From: Setophaga petechia
Lineage: Eukaryota; Chordata; Aves; Passeriformes; Parulidae
DNA length: 64,000 nucleotides
Reading direction: 5' to 3'
Assembly: GCA_024362935.1 (NCBI GenBank)
Contig: JANCRA010000005.1
Location: 22,962,235 to 23,026,234, forward strand
Shown here: positions 12,701-27,700 of the stretch, piece by piece
Position numbering within the stretch: position 1 is the first letter of the stretch
How the letters are laid out: every line of letters begins with the position of its first letter
Notes under the pieces: generated by a model
What the model was told of the DNA's origin: nothing
The model's database searches: none
Seen by the model: only the letters and a program-made list of their open reading frames with translations
Program-made: the position numbers and the translations under genes

Positions 12701-15700
12701 AAATTTAGCCAGATGAGTCCAATAATCTTTCATAGTTGTCCTTGATTTCATAAATCATTCTGCTTATACTCACAGGTTGCTGCACTGCAGACAAGATATC
12801 CACTCCCTGGGTAATAAGTAGAGTATATAGCTGTCTAATATGTGCATGTTTCTCCTGAGAATTCACAAGGTAGGCTTTAGCCTGGTGCACATTTTCAGGG
12901 TCCCCATATATTTCAGGAATATCCAGTTCTCCTAATTTTGATAGACATTCCAGCTGAAATATACAAAAAACAAAAATCAATGTCTGTTTAAAATAAATTA
13001 TTTTTTTTTCCTTACCCTTGAGTTTAAGTAATTAAAATTTGTTTCAGATCTTAGTTTTCAATTCAACCAATTCATGCAGTTTTAGATCCAAGATTTTAAT
13101 TCTGATCACCAGGCTGATTTATCTTATTTCTCTGGTGAAAAGGAAAGAAAAGTAAAAGGAACCAAAACCAAAGCGAGTTTAACTACAATGGGAAGAATGT
13201 ATGTTTTAAAATGTTATACTCACTTCTTTTTTAATGTGATGGAATTTGACTGTCTTGCTGAAAATCTCATCGTATTCTATCATTGCATCCTTTACTGCTT
13301 GGTGGAAATGAATAAGCTCACTTATTCTCTCAGAATTCTCTTTCACAGGAAATTCTTTCTGGCTTGGTAATTCCAATAATTTGATCAGGTACTCCAGCTC
13401 AGCATTCAGTTGCTAACAAAAATCAGAGAAGTTACTCAATTTGCACAAACACTGCAATTTTTCCTTTACATTTGATTAAATAACCACCTAACAATGGTAA
13501 ATTGCCTTGGGGAGAAGTCAATGTCCTACACATTAAAACACTACATTCTGTACTTTTTGGTAGGCACAAATCTCAGCTATCACCCAGCTTTGCAATAAAA
13601 CAAGTCAAACATAATTAAAGGGCGGCGGCAGAGTGAATTGGTCAAACCCAGAGACATTATTCACAGGAGGTAGAAAGGCCACTAAGATGTACCTCAGCCT
13701 CTGACTTGCTCTAAATTCAAAAGCTTGGAGCTGATGCTCTCCTCGTACTTGCACCACCCCAGTGCTTGTGTGTCCCTTGAATACACAACTAACACAGCAC
13801 AAGACATTCTCTGAACGCAAAATCTCTTTGCCCCTACATTATAAACACACACAAACACATCCTCCTGGAAAACTGTTGTAAAGCATAAAACGCTTACAAC
13901 CCGGACAGAGTGTCTGGCACCAATGAGGATATGGATCTTCATGGGACCAAAAAAAGATTTTGATGTACTCTTCACTCCACTAGCTTGGTTTCTCACCTCA
14001 TAGTGTGGTTTCATTTGGTTCAGCTTTTTCTGTAGTTCCAAAACAATTAAAAGGTCACTTCCAAGGTCAACTGGTACTGCGAGCTGGAGGGCCTCTTGAA
14101 GAATCTCTAATCCACGGGTAGTCTAAAAGAGAATCAAGAAGTTGAGCACTTCTAACTGCAATAAATTAAAAAAACCCCCAAAATTTAAAGTCAAAGCTAA
14201 ATTTGTAACAAAGCTTTCCTCAAGCCAGGCACCCAAATGCTGTCAGTAAAGCCTCTCTGTTGCAAACCTTCTGAGTGACAGGGGTGATAAGATATCTTTA
14301 AGACAGCCTGAAAAAGTGACTCAGACGCCAGGACTGCAGGACCACAGACACAGGATTTCTGAGATAAGAGATGTGCTGGTGTACTGCTGAGTTGCACTAG
14401 AGATACAGCAGCTACAAGCCTAGCTGGTGTTTCTGGTTCTGCTACTAGCCCAGCTAGTGTTTCTTTTAAGGAGCACTGCACATCCTGTGCCAAGAAGGTT
14501 TCAATCCTCTTCCTGCATGAACCTGGTTGGACTTCAGTTTAGTAACAGTTAGGACACAGTTTGGTTTAGCAGCTCTTCACTCTCAAAAAATTGGTGCTTT
14601 TAAAAAGAATTAAAAAATCACAGCTGGTAAAACATTTATTAAACTCCATTAAAACTTATAATTGGAAATGGAGACTTAGACTTCTATGGATTTGAGGTAG
14701 GGAAAAATCAAAAACATTTCACGGTTCCTGCTGACCAACTGACATAACAGAGAACAGACTGTGAACAAGAATCATATCTTACTGATCATCACTCTTTATA
14801 AATAATACCTATAATAGCTGATGGGAGAGCCACAGACAAGCTAATAACAATCTAGAAATATTTGCCACAATTGCTTTCTTGCTAGCTATTTTACTTACGA
14901 TTTTTAGTTGTTCTTTAAATATCTGGTACTGTTGCTTGATGGGTTTTATTTGAGTAATTTTAAAATTCCAGATTGCCCAAAGATCAGTCAGCTCTTTCCT
15001 TTCTTTATTCAGGTTAATAATGATATCTTCTGTTACTTTTATTGATTTTTCTACTTCTAATATTAACCTCTCATTTACCTGGCAAATAAACAGACACATT
15101 TTTACCACACATATTTTTATAACATACAATTAAAACCTCATAATTTTAAACAAAGCCAAAACTTAATAAAACCTCAACTATCCTAGTGTAACTTTAAAAA
15201 ATGTATACTCTTAAATACACTTTTCCCTTAATATTGTCTAGAAATAGGCACAGATTTACAGAATTGTAAAGTGAGAACATATATAAAGCTGGAGTTTAAA
15301 GCATAGAACAGGTCAGTAATGACTGAATTATTGACATCTGATGTCTGTTTCACACTCAGACAGAATAAAAGAATTTCTGACTAAACAGAACTACCCAAAA
15401 TTATCTTTTTGGAGAATAAATAGCAACTAGAAAACAAAGTAGGTGAAGAAAAGACCACCCCTTTGTGTTGATAAACAAAGCAACACTGAAGCACAGGAGG
15501 GTTAAAGTGTTTAGTATTTGAATATTTGATATTTTTACCTCTTTTCAGTAAACCTCTATGAGAAACATCAGAAAACTGAGTAATGCCATTTTCCCACTAA
15601 TTCTTTTTTTTCTAAGAGAAGTTGTTTTTGTAAATTACTAGTAAGACCCATATCTTCCAGATATTTAAAAGCTACAATCTGGGAATATCATAGGAACAGG

Positions 15701-18700
15701 GTAGTAGAAAATATGGTAACAACACATATCCAGGTGTTTAGGGAGGAAATGTCTGAAGATGTGTGAAGGTTTTAAGTGACTTTGCCATTACTGTGGCTGT
15801 CTTACCTTTGCTTGGCAGCATCCTGCAGGGACACACTCTGCAGCCACACTAACAGCTTTGTAAGCAACTTCCCTCCCTCAGCTGACTTTTCCAATTCACT
15901 TTGTATCATGCTATAGTTTACCAACATCACCTCCCCCTTCCCAGCTTAATGTCTAACTGCTCCCTAGTGTGTCCTATAAAAGCAGAAAAAACAGCTGGGT
16001 ATTCAGGCTGACCTCATTAACTTGGATTACTTGAGGAGATGTAGCTTAGGGAATGATTGCACAGCTCAAACAATCACCTCACAAAGTGTTGTTGGAAAAT
16101 TAAACAGGGATGCCTAGGCAGTGTAGCTGTTGGACAGCATGTAAAGACACTGGGAAAGACTGTTTGCAAGGAAGTAGCTCCAACATCCATTTCTTTAGAA
16201 GGTTCCATGCACTCAGTCAGTAAAGACTCCCTGCCTCTTAGTGGAAGTAAAATGAACTTAATATTGTGCTTGAGTATATGTTGCTTTCCAACATGATAGG
16301 AGCATGTATTACATTTTTATGCAAGGACTGGGTCATTAAGGGCTCTGTCATTACTAACCACAAAACTTTTTATTTTTCCATAAGCACTCAAATACTTTCT
16401 TCTTCTGAAGGTATGTATCAGCATTCACCCCTTTAAAACTAGGTACACAATCCATCAGGTATAGAACTAGGATTGGACCTCATCACAGGCAAGTCAAGTA
16501 TAAAATATTCAAAATGGTTTATCAGATCATACTCACCACATTTACTAAATTAAGAAAACAGCAACCCATATTTTCAGTGGAAAAAGTCTTCTTTATAGTA
16601 TTTTGCCACTGAGTATTAGCTGACTCTATTTCAATTTTACTTTCAGTCTCTCTGTTTGTTGGTAGGGGTTTTGAATTATAGAATTCCTTCAGATGTTTAA
16701 TATCATCATTCACCTATAGAAAGACATTAAATAAATATCAAAAAACCCCAAAACTTGAGGTGCTATAGTCAGAAGCTATAGAGATATGATAAATTTGAAT
16801 AGCCCCCTCTGAATCTTCTCTTAATTTTAAGATCAATGAGTCCCTAAAATATTTACAAACAGCAAATAATAAAATAGTTTTAAATAACTTGCCAACCAGT
16901 AGATGGCAAGAAGACAGGTGGCAGCAATTAGCTCAATTTCTATCACATATCCTTACATGGATTTTATTTACCAGTGTATCAATGCACTGATTTTCACTGA
17001 TCTGCATAATATGAAGTAACTGAAGTTACCAATAATCGGAAGTAGATGTAATACAATATTTTTTGTAGTTTATCATGCAATAAATAAATCTTATGGCTAA
17101 TTCTATCTGACAGGTTCCATTCCATCCTCAATTTCTTTCTAAATATTAAAGAACAGCTACCGTATTATAGAATCTTAAAATGAAATCCAAATCAAAATGA
17201 AAATTGACTGTCCTGGACACCATTAGCACAGCTACCAAAATTATTTTGGTATTGAATTGATTATGATTTGAGCTAGAGCTGGTTTTTATTTCATTTTTAA
17301 ATACAATCATATGAATCAGCCTGTCAGTGGAAGTAGCGTAAGACAGCAACAAAGATACCTATGAACATATCATAGGACATTTTTAAAAGTTATACGAAGC
17401 AAATCAGTAAATTTGATATTCAGAATACCTATATAGAAGCATTTTTGTTATGTATATAATGAGAGTGCACATATGCAGAGGAGAAAAATCAAAATCAATT
17501 ACAATCCTTCCTACAGTGGATGAAAATTTTTCAATTGTAAGATTTTTAGTCTAGACAGAGATAAATAAGTAATCCGTACCTCTACAGCTGACTGTAAAAA
17601 GGCCACATAAGTTTCTAGAATTTCTAGCTTTGAACTAATAGTTTTTTCAATTTTTTTCAGCTCTTTATTCAGAAAGTCAGCTCTGCTAGAAAAAGCCGCC
17701 ACCTGCTCAGGTTCCAACTCTTCCATACTTTTGATGATTCCCTCAGCTGCTTTCAGTTCACATGAAGTTTCCTTTGAAGGTAAAAGCATAGAAAAAAATT
17801 TATAATGACTGGAAAGGACTTGTGAATATTGATATTACATTGTTAATTTTCATTAGGATTGCTTTTTTATGTATAATTTAATAACTTGTTTGAAGAAGAG
17901 CTCAAAATGGAAGCTAAATCACAGAAATATCCATTTCTTTCCTAAAAATGATAGGTGTAGTTATTGAAATAGATATTTTGAAAGTTAGCATATCACAGTC
18001 CCCAGAAGGAATAGTTAGAAGAGGTGTATAGTTATAAGAGTGTATTCATATATATATATGTCAGGCTGAAGTAGACACTGCAGCAAACAAAAGTAACACT
18101 CTGACATGCAAAAATTTGGCAGAAAAGACACTTAAAACTACTACTAAAAGTCTTGAGGAACAAAAACATATTCTTGCTTATCTGCTGAGATTTTAATATT
18201 TTTACAATGTGCTCTCCAGAATTGTTTTAAAGTGAATTTTATTTCCACAGGTACCGTACAGATCCATCCCTTGGACCCCATAAGCTGTTGCCTGAAACAA
18301 AAAAGAGCTCTGCAGGAGTAATGGAATTTTAAGTACTGAAAATACATAGGATACTCCTAAAATACACACTCCCATGTTGTTCAGCTTAGGCTGAAATATG
18401 CACCTATGCCGAGGCTATGGAAGAGATTCAAGTGGTTTTAACCCCCTTCCAGATAGTGCAGGGCTGCTATGGGAGTGGGAAAGGCTCTGGATGTGACTTA
18501 AAAATAGCCTCACGTGTGACAGAGCTGAGCGCTGTAGGGCCCTCCTCAAATGGCTGCACTCCCAACACGACCATTGGAGCTCTTTGCAGCCCCATTCACA
18601 GCTTCTCTAAATAGGAACTACTTGTTTCTTTTTGCCCGTTTATCCCTTATATTTGGCACAATAAACCACAAGAAGGTTTTTCTCTGACTCTGGCTGTCTA

Positions 18701-21700
18701 GACAATTATTAAACCTGGTGCCTCCGGTAGGAGTAGCAATCCACATTTGAAGCATTTGTCTTTCTATTGAGAGTTGGTACGAGGATCCTGCAAATCACAC
18801 AGTGAGATAGAGACAGTGGAGAAAACCAGTGATTTAATGACTGTAATGTCATCATTTTGCTCATTTACTACAGTTTTAAAAGAAACCATAGACCTATTTT
18901 CTTTACAAGAAACTCAGCCTCTCACCTTATTTAGAATTACATATAGAAAGCCTTTGTTTCCAAAAGCACTTAACATTATGGAAAGTTTTTTTACCTTTGT
19001 TTGCTTAGCCAGTTCAAGGTGCTTGTTCAAAACTCTTTGTGACTCACACAAATACGAGCCAATCTCCATTCCAACTGTGAGCATCGGGGTGAGCTTTTTA
19101 ATTGATTGCGACACCTTTATTTGAAAGTATTATTCATATGGTTAATTGATATAATTAGACATCAAAAACCAGTATAAAATATCACTTTATATAGAAAAAA
19201 ATGAGGTAACACTTTTCTGTTGGTGCTAGATTATGTTTCTAGGCATAAAGTTGTGGTTTAAACCCAAATGACAGCTGCTCACACACACTTCTCAACCCCA
19301 AATGGCGAGATGGAGAGAAGAAATTAAGAAAAGGTAAAACATGTACTTTATTATGATGTATACTCAGAGAAATACAGGAATTACAGTATAAAAGAAGACA
19401 ACTCTACTATTTCTTCAACAGGCATGATCAAAACCCCTTCTTGTTTGCTCTCATTTTTCTGGCAGTACTTTCCTTTACCCTAAATATTTGAGACTTGTGA
19501 TTTCAGTATGGCACAACTGCATTATAATCTTGCTATTATAGCCCTGGCAGAAATACTTTGATTCTGTTCCAAGGTTTTTCCAGAAAGTACATTTAAATCT
19601 TCTCTGAAAGGGCAAGAGACCTATTTTTGTGGAGATACATGTACAGAATTCCCTTCCACTGCCACCAAGATATTATGTATGCACTATAATAACAAAACAG
19701 ATTATGAAGAGCACAGGCAGATGACACCAGACACAACACACAAGGTTATTATTAGACATGTGAATTTACATTTAACATTTTTCTTAAGAACTGGCTACTA
19801 ATTGAGGTTCCAACTTTATTATATGAGGCTGAGGGGCAATTGAATTTGGCACCAGGTTCCTTGGGATACTTTGCTTTAGAGGGTGGGGATTAAAAGTGTA
19901 TTGCTTGGTAGCAATATAGCAATGAGCACTCTTCACTGCAATGGCACAATATTCTCTAATGCAAGGCTGGGAACAAAGTGATTAGAATAAACAGCACATT
20001 GAAATCTTATATTCAAATTAAGGTTTATATTTTAAGTAAAAGTTGCCTTTATAATTTAACTTTTAGGTTAAGATTCACAACATGATAGTGACATCATTTC
20101 TACACACATAAATGGTCTGGAAGAGGGGCAATTTGTAGCAAATTGAATGCACATTTGATTGATAATGGCTCATTATAAACTTCATGCAAATACAAAATAT
20201 CAGATTGCAGACTTAATTATTCAGTCATTAAATTTGATTTACTTTTCTCATCTACGCTCTTGGCTTCCTTCCTATGAACCTTGCTAAAAGACTACACTTT
20301 TTGTATTTGAATTTACACATGGAAACTTATTTAGGAGCTATTTGTCTATTCCATCTCTGACAAGTAATTTAAAAGGTCTGTAGTACTATATGACATTCAA
20401 CCATTTAAAGAAGGCTGTCATGTCCTTGATGCATCAATGCCTTAATTAAAAAAAGGAATTTTTATAGTGAATAGAATCTAGTCTCCTTCAAATTTACTGA
20501 AAATTTGCTGTGGTTCAGTCACCATGCTTATTAAACCTCAATTTTTGCAACACTTTTATTTTTATCTTCAGCCACATAAAACAGAAGCAATATAAGAAAC
20601 CTGCTTATGGGTCACAGGACTGATTACTCACTTCTTTTCCAAAAGAACAAATTATAATTGTTCATTATCCAAGGAAATCCATGCTTAATTGAACATCACT
20701 GGTTAAATGTTCTTGTGGAAATGGCTCATTTTTTTCAGAACAGCTTTTGGTTCCTTTGTGTTGATAACAGCATTCAGCATTCCAACTACAACTGAGCTCT
20801 CTCCAAAACTCTTATTATCTGATTCAACTTCAATATTCACTATAGCTAAATTATGGAAATACAATGCACTGTTCATGAATGCACTAAGAAGACGTGCTAC
20901 AATGATGATGATAACCATGACAAAGATGATCAGAATGCTGGAGCACCTCTCCTATGGTGACAGCCTGAGAGACTGCAGTTGTTCAGCCTGGAGAGCTGAA
21001 CAGGAGACTTGGGGAAGACTTCATAGGAGACCCTTGCTATTATTATAGAGCCTAAAGGGCTCTATAAGAAAGCTCAAGGGTGACTTGGAGTGACAGACAA
21101 AAGATAATGGCTTAAAACTGAGACAAGGTAGGTCTAGATTGGATACATGAAAGGGATTCTTCACTGTGAGGGTGGTAAGGTACTGGCACAGGTCGCCCAG
21201 AGAAGCTGCGCTGCCCTGTGCCTCGGAGCATCCAGGGCCAGGCTGGATGGGGCTTTGGGCCACATGGCCTAGAGGAAGGTGTCCTTGCCCATGGCAGACA
21301 AGTTGGAATGAGATGTTCTTTAAGGTCTCTTTCAACCCAAACCATTCTATGAATCTATGATGTACCTTACTCAGATGATCTTCAAGTGAGGCAATCCATT
21401 GTTGTTTCCTCAAAGTAAGTTCTTCATAATCTGGACATTGGCTGTTTAATTGATCAACTTTTTTTTGAACATACTCCATCATTTTCTGAATTCCTGCCAC
21501 CCAAGAGCTAAAACAGAAAAGTAGAACTGTCATTTATTTCTTTTTTTGCTCCACATAGAGGATGATTATGATTTTAAAAACCCCAATACTCATTCTGTTT
21601 ATTTGTATTATGAGTAACTAGTGAATTTTATACTGTCTCCCTTAAAAGAAAAATAACAAAGAAAAACATTAAAAATAATCAAAATAAAATTGATAATTAG

Positions 21701-24700
21701 TAAAACACAGTAATGAAATTTCTGAACAAATAATTTGTCACCAGTGCCTAAGGTAGGTTCACAAGACAGATACATTAATTCTCACAAGACACATAGTCTG
21801 ATTCACTGAGAAATAGCTCATTTCCCTTTTCACTCTAGGTATGCTATCTAAAAACTAAAATGACAAATGGAAAAGCTTAAAAGAGAAAATATATGGCATG
21901 CCAGTTCTACTCTAAAAGGAATGTTTTCTTTGGACTTTAAACTATTGCAGTGTTTTTTACAGTAGCTGAAAAAGAATGTCATATGCATTCTGAGTCAATC
22001 TCTCCTTAAGGGCATTGTTTTAATGGGAGAAAAAACCCCCACCACCTTACAAAACAATGGCTTGCATTATAACTTAAACTATAATATCAGGGAAACAATT
22101 CAGAACCTGAACACTTGAGGCATTGCTTTATATTGCAAAGAAGTTACCTCACACAATTAAGAACTGAAGTTTTTATATTAACCCCCTCTCCCTACCCTTC
22201 CCGTTATTTCTTACTTAAATTTATATCCATCATAAGAATTGTTGTAAAACTGACATGTTCAAAATAAGGTTTTTCAGTATTTTAGCTTCATCAGAAACTT
22301 ATGTTAATACCTGTGAGAATCTGCTTTGTTAACCAAAGTTCGTCCCTTCTGCATGGTAGTTGCTGTACAACCTTTAATTGCTTCCTGCAATTCCTTATAC
22401 TTCAGTGTCAATATAGGTAAATGTAAGCCTTCTGAAATAGAGATTTTATGGTAATTCTCAATACTTTCAAGACCATCAAGTACCTGAAGAGAAAAAGAAA
22501 AGCACATGTTATCAATATTTGTGTTGTTGGAGCTATCTTTGAAAATTATCTGGTTTTAAAATTTCTATAAATTATCTCAAAAAAATAAACCTGAAAAAAA
22601 ATATAGGACCATTTGGTCTTTGGACACCCTAAATTATAAACTTTTATGAATAGTCTTCTAACTGAAAGATTTTAGGAAAAAAGTTTGGATCGTTAATAAT
22701 TTTGATTATAATTAGCTCCTGTGGAGACCACTGCAAGACTAGGCATTGTTTCTGGTGTCCCCATAAAACAATCTTAAAGCCCAATTCTTGGCAAAAAATA
22801 TTTCCCAAATACCTTCTTTTGAATCCAAGCACTAAATATGCTTAAAGGAAATAAAAATGAGAATACATTTTTGAATGGATTTGCCATTTCAGATAGAAGT
22901 TTGAGGCAAAAATTTATGTGAAAAAGGTAATTGGATTTGTAATTTCCCACTTCAAATTTCTTAGCCTACTGTTTGCATAATCCCACATCCACCAGTCTTC
23001 AAGAGCACACTAATAGTTTTGTTGCCAGGTTATTATTACACACTTGGCTTCTTACCTACCTTGCCAGCAGCATGAAAAAACTCATTGGCCTCTTGCAGAA
23101 GGGCTTTCCTTTCTTCCATATGGAAGCACACTTCTTCTTGCAGCAGACAGATTTTCTGATTTGAAAGTTTTAGATGTTCTTTTTCTGTATAGTCCTCTGA
23201 AAGCAAGATCCTAAATGCTTCACCTTCCAATTGTTCCACAGTGTAATTCCATTCCTAGTGGGAAAAATTCCACTTTAGTCAATTACACATAGAAAAATAA
23301 TATACTGCATGGTAATAATACAAGCATTGGAAAATGAGTATTGTTATAGGGATGAAAGCTATCATTATTTAATGCAGTTTTTCTGCTATGAGGGGCTTCC
23401 CAGCAAATCATGGTTTTAGTGACAAGAGTTTCCAGCAGTGGCATTCTACATTCTCTGACACAGTTTCACAGGCAGGAGCAGCAGTTACTGAGGTGTCTGC
23501 TGGGAAAATGGTCAGGATAACAAAGACAAGAAACCTCCTGGTAAGACCACACTCTCATGGCAAACAGCCCTTCAGCCCACCTCCTTAATCAAGAAGAAAT
23601 TAAAATATTGCCTAGATAATAGCAGCTTGCAGTGAGAGAGTTTCAGCTAAGACATGTCTGGTTATCACTTCAATCAAATGACCCTCCCTTACAGCAGGTT
23701 GTGCCATCATCTTTGGCATTCTCCATTGTTTCCCTGATTTCCTACACAAAATCTTAAGTCCACTCAAAAAATATTCTCTTACGATCATGAACCTTTCTAG
23801 TGGCAGTGAGAATTATAAAAATTATGAGAAAATAAAAATTCATAAGAAAATGAATCAACTTACAGTGAAATTATTCCATGTAAAGTATTTTATTGTAACA
23901 AAATTAATAAATTTTTTTTGGTACAAGATGCCCAACATCAGCTTTTAGGTGTTCTAAAAGCAGATATTAAACACTGCTTTGTTTATATTGAGACAAGGCT
24001 CTTCTCTAAGTTTTCACACAAGCTCAAATACCCAATTTATTATAGTCATTTGTATTTTAAAACATTTCACAAGTATTACAACCTTGACTGTTCTCTGAGG
24101 GTATTAAATTTGGTTAGACTCATTTGCTATCCTGTTTAAACTTTCCTCAAACTTGGTTAAATTTTCTATAAAACAGCTAGTGACAACTTCATTTTCAGCT
24201 TTCTATTTATAAGGAATTGCTTCTACACATAAAAACCTTAAGCTTTCCATCAACAGGACATAAAAAATCAGTGGAAAAATCTTAGTTAGCTTCTTCTGTT
24301 CTTCAGACCTCAACATGCCAAATTCATAACAATCTGCCAGTCAGCACTAACATATTTCTTACTCATTTTCCTTGAAAGGAACACACAGCCTACCCTTACA
24401 TTGACTTTTCAATTTACCAGGAGATGCTTGTGAATTGCTCTGACACATTAAAGACATGTTGAATGTGCCTCCTTAGCTCTTGTCACTATTCTTTTCCTCG
24501 CACTAGTAGGTCTTGCTTTCGCTTTTCCATTTGGCAAGGAAAATTAGTTCTTTCTAGGTTCTTTGATTAAACAGGTATTTTTCGAGAGTGTTAAAACTGA
24601 TGAATTAAAAATATTGTAGCTTTAATTAAAAGTCTTGAAGATTTTCTGCCTTCTAAAATATTCAGCACAAGTCTGGGGGGAAAATGTGGAAAGATCTAAA

Positions 24701-27700
24701 AATTTATCTTGGTATTAAACGATTATTGTGGGATAAATTGACTTTTCCATACAATAAAGCTTTTGGACTTTGAATCAAAACCTGAGAAGTTGTATAAGTT
24801 TTTTCACGGTAATGTTCTAGGCTTAAGCTTAGAAACTTTGAAGCCCATTTACTCTACTTCAGATCATGATCCATATATTAGATAAAGCAGCATTTAAAAC
24901 ATAAGTGAACTAAACATAAAAGCATGCATTTTTTTCAGAATGAGTGGTAAATTACCTTATTCTCTCATATGCAAAAATGTCCACAATTGAACTTTTTCTG
25001 AGCCCCAAATCTGCCTGTCAGTGGTTCATTGCATACATCAGCACATTGATAATTTAGTCCTTGTGAATATTCAAAGGGCTTTCACCTTCAGGAACTACAT
25101 TGCAGTATAACTACCAATATAATCATATTATATTATTATAATCAAATAACAAAAGAAGTAGTGGGCACTAATAAAACCACAAGGGATTGTGAGCTGCTAT
25201 GACCATTACCATATGATGTGTCTTTTGAATAATTCACATTGCTCAGTGAATGGCTGTAGCAGTGTATTTAACAGTGAGCTGATAAAATCAACAAGCAGAA
25301 AGAGCAAAAATAATTCAAAGTCTTTCACCCTCCAGAAAATTGCTGAGATATGTTAAAAATTATTTGGCCACAAAGTGGTGCTAGCAGTTCTTCTTTACCG
25401 TGTCAAGCACCTCCAGGGCCCAGAGAAATGTAGCAGCCAGCAGGTAACTAGTGCCAGCGCACCCTTATTGGAACATGAGCTCCTAAATGTGCCTCTTCTC
25501 TCAAATCTTGGTGTCAACGGGTGGGGGGAGCTGGGAAAGTCCCTGCAGGAATGGGGGCAGGAGGATTCTTTTAAAGTCTGTGAGGGTTGAGGGCTTTTTT
25601 CCCCAATTATGATTTTTTGGGCTTGTTTTTGGTCTTGATAATTTTATGAACTAGTGATAATGTTTTTATGGGTTTACTTCTTAGCTAGATGAAATTCACC
25701 ATAAGACACCAGCTTGAGAAAATAATAATAATATTTAATCATGCTCCTTTCTCCTCTCAGCCCAGTCTCATAAATTAGATGCTAGGCCTATAAATCCCTC
25801 TTAGGCTGGCCTCTGAATAATTTAAGAAACCATTTATCTTGCTTAACGTAACACAACAATACATGTAAATAAACACTTTGTGTGAAACAGTTCAGACATT
25901 GGAAATTTCCACTTTAAAAAAAATTCCATTTTTCCAACAGCAAACTTGCTCTGCATACATACTACACAAAACATTTTGCTCTGAGCTACAGCACACATAT
26001 GAAACGTTACTTGAAAAGATTTATTTGTGCTACTTTGGAACAGGTACCTCCTTTATTCTGTTTTCAACATCTGCAGCTCAGTGCTGCAAAAACCAATGCC
26101 TATAACTAATAGCTTTCTCAAAGCATGCAGTTTCAACCTGGCCACTCTTCTGCGCATCATAAGCAAAACCAATATGCTCAGTAATGTTCCCTTCAAGAAT
26201 TTAATTTCCCTCTGCTAGAAAATGCTGGTAGTATGAACTGCAGAAGTCTTGCAGATAAGATGCTCAAAATTAAAATTCACATGGATGTGTAACAAAAATA
26301 TTTTATGCTAAACACTTTAAAATTACCTCATTAAAAAAGGCAATTAATTAAAATTATATGAATGATCTAGTGCATAATGTACAGGAGAAAAATTTTTAGG
26401 TGAAATTGTAATAATTATTATTATTTTAAGTTATTTCCTAGATACTCAACCATGAAAAAATGATATTAAATAAAATGAAAATGCATGTTGTTTTCCTTTC
26501 TGCACTTGCACCCTCATTTCTAATTCAGACAGCAAATTACAAGAATAGCCTGTGAAAATGAAATGTGGGGAAGATTAACGATTATTTGGTTAAAAGTCAG
26601 CAGTGCTTTAGAACACCTGTTGTTGTGTGTCTCTCTCTGAAAACACTCCACAGTGTACTCATTTACTGGTTTATCTGCTTTTCTTGTGTCAAAGGTCTGT
26701 TCAGAAGAATTTATCCTTACATGCTCATCTTCCCTTTAAAAATAAAAAGTATTTTTTGACATGCTGCTTGGAGAAGCATTAGAAATATTATTGTATTGTG
26801 TTTACATGACAGCCTTGAGGCAGTCACCTGTTAATTAAGCAAACAGGCAAACGTGACATTTAACTACAAAGCTTACAAGGAAACGGATCTGTGAACAATC
26901 AGAAGACTCTTACTATCAACACAATAGCCTTTAAAAATGCATTTAGTTCTATTGGAATAGTTTCTGGATGAAAAAGGCCTCCTTGGTCATCTGGGTTATC
27001 CAAATTCAATTGCATGAAAATGATATCCTGGGGGAGGGTCCTGACCCAGCAACAGCACCTACCTGATTATGGCACAATTCAGTTACCTAAAAAAGATTCT
27101 CAGTATAGGCAATTTATTTCATACTAAGATTCTTTCTTCTTACATCAACATTTTCTTTATTCTCATCTTGGTTTTGTGAGTGGTGGTAACAGATTTATTC
27201 TCTGGAAAACTGAAAACTATCAAAGTGGCATTTTCAATTACTTTTAATCACAAGAAATAAATGGACAAATACCTCTTCCAATCATGTACTCAGTTCACTG
27301 ACAATTAATTATGGTAGAAATGGCTGGGATTTTGTCCTTTATAAACATTAAAACTTGTTAAAATTCTAATAAAATTCCTTTTTCTTTATTTTTCACCACA
27401 GGATTTTACATGTAAATTACCAGTGTGGAACTTGATCACTAAATTGAAAAACCTACTAAACAACATCAAGGATTATTCTTCTTATAACTTATGTGTAGCT
27501 TTTAAAATTTTAAATGAAAATAAAAAAATCTGAGGAACATGGAGGTCTTGCATTAAAAGAAGTAAAATTACTAAAATAATTTAGACATATAGAGATACAT
27601 ATCTCATGTACATTAGAAAATGTATACTCCTATACATAATTGTTCAATACCCAAATTCATGTTTTGCTACTAATTTTTAAAGTTGCTTCACCAACCAATT

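Larger units (their letters stand above)
11961..16536 (-). other. CCDC141 introns 12-16 (excluding exons 13-16)
   Basis: Introns 11961-12773, 12954-13223 (only 270 bases, the shortest), 13413-13996, 14123-14898 and 15079-16536. Segment 14230-14500 is richer in GC and contains two similar AGCTGGTGTTTCT / AGCTAGTGTTTCT words about 40 bases apart. No element family recognised. Confidence 0.7.

Noticed and set aside
13605..14041. Overlapping minus-strand ORFs of 71 and 115 codons
   Set aside because: The only supported coding part is exon 14 (13997-14122); the rest is intron read-through.
18774..19124. 116-codon plus-strand ORF
   Set aside because: Overlaps CCDC141 exon 10 antisense; no similarity of its own.
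21021..21533. 170-codon minus-strand ORF
   Set aside because: It is CCDC141 exon 9 read through its donor into the inverted CR1 element; only 21366-21507 is coding.
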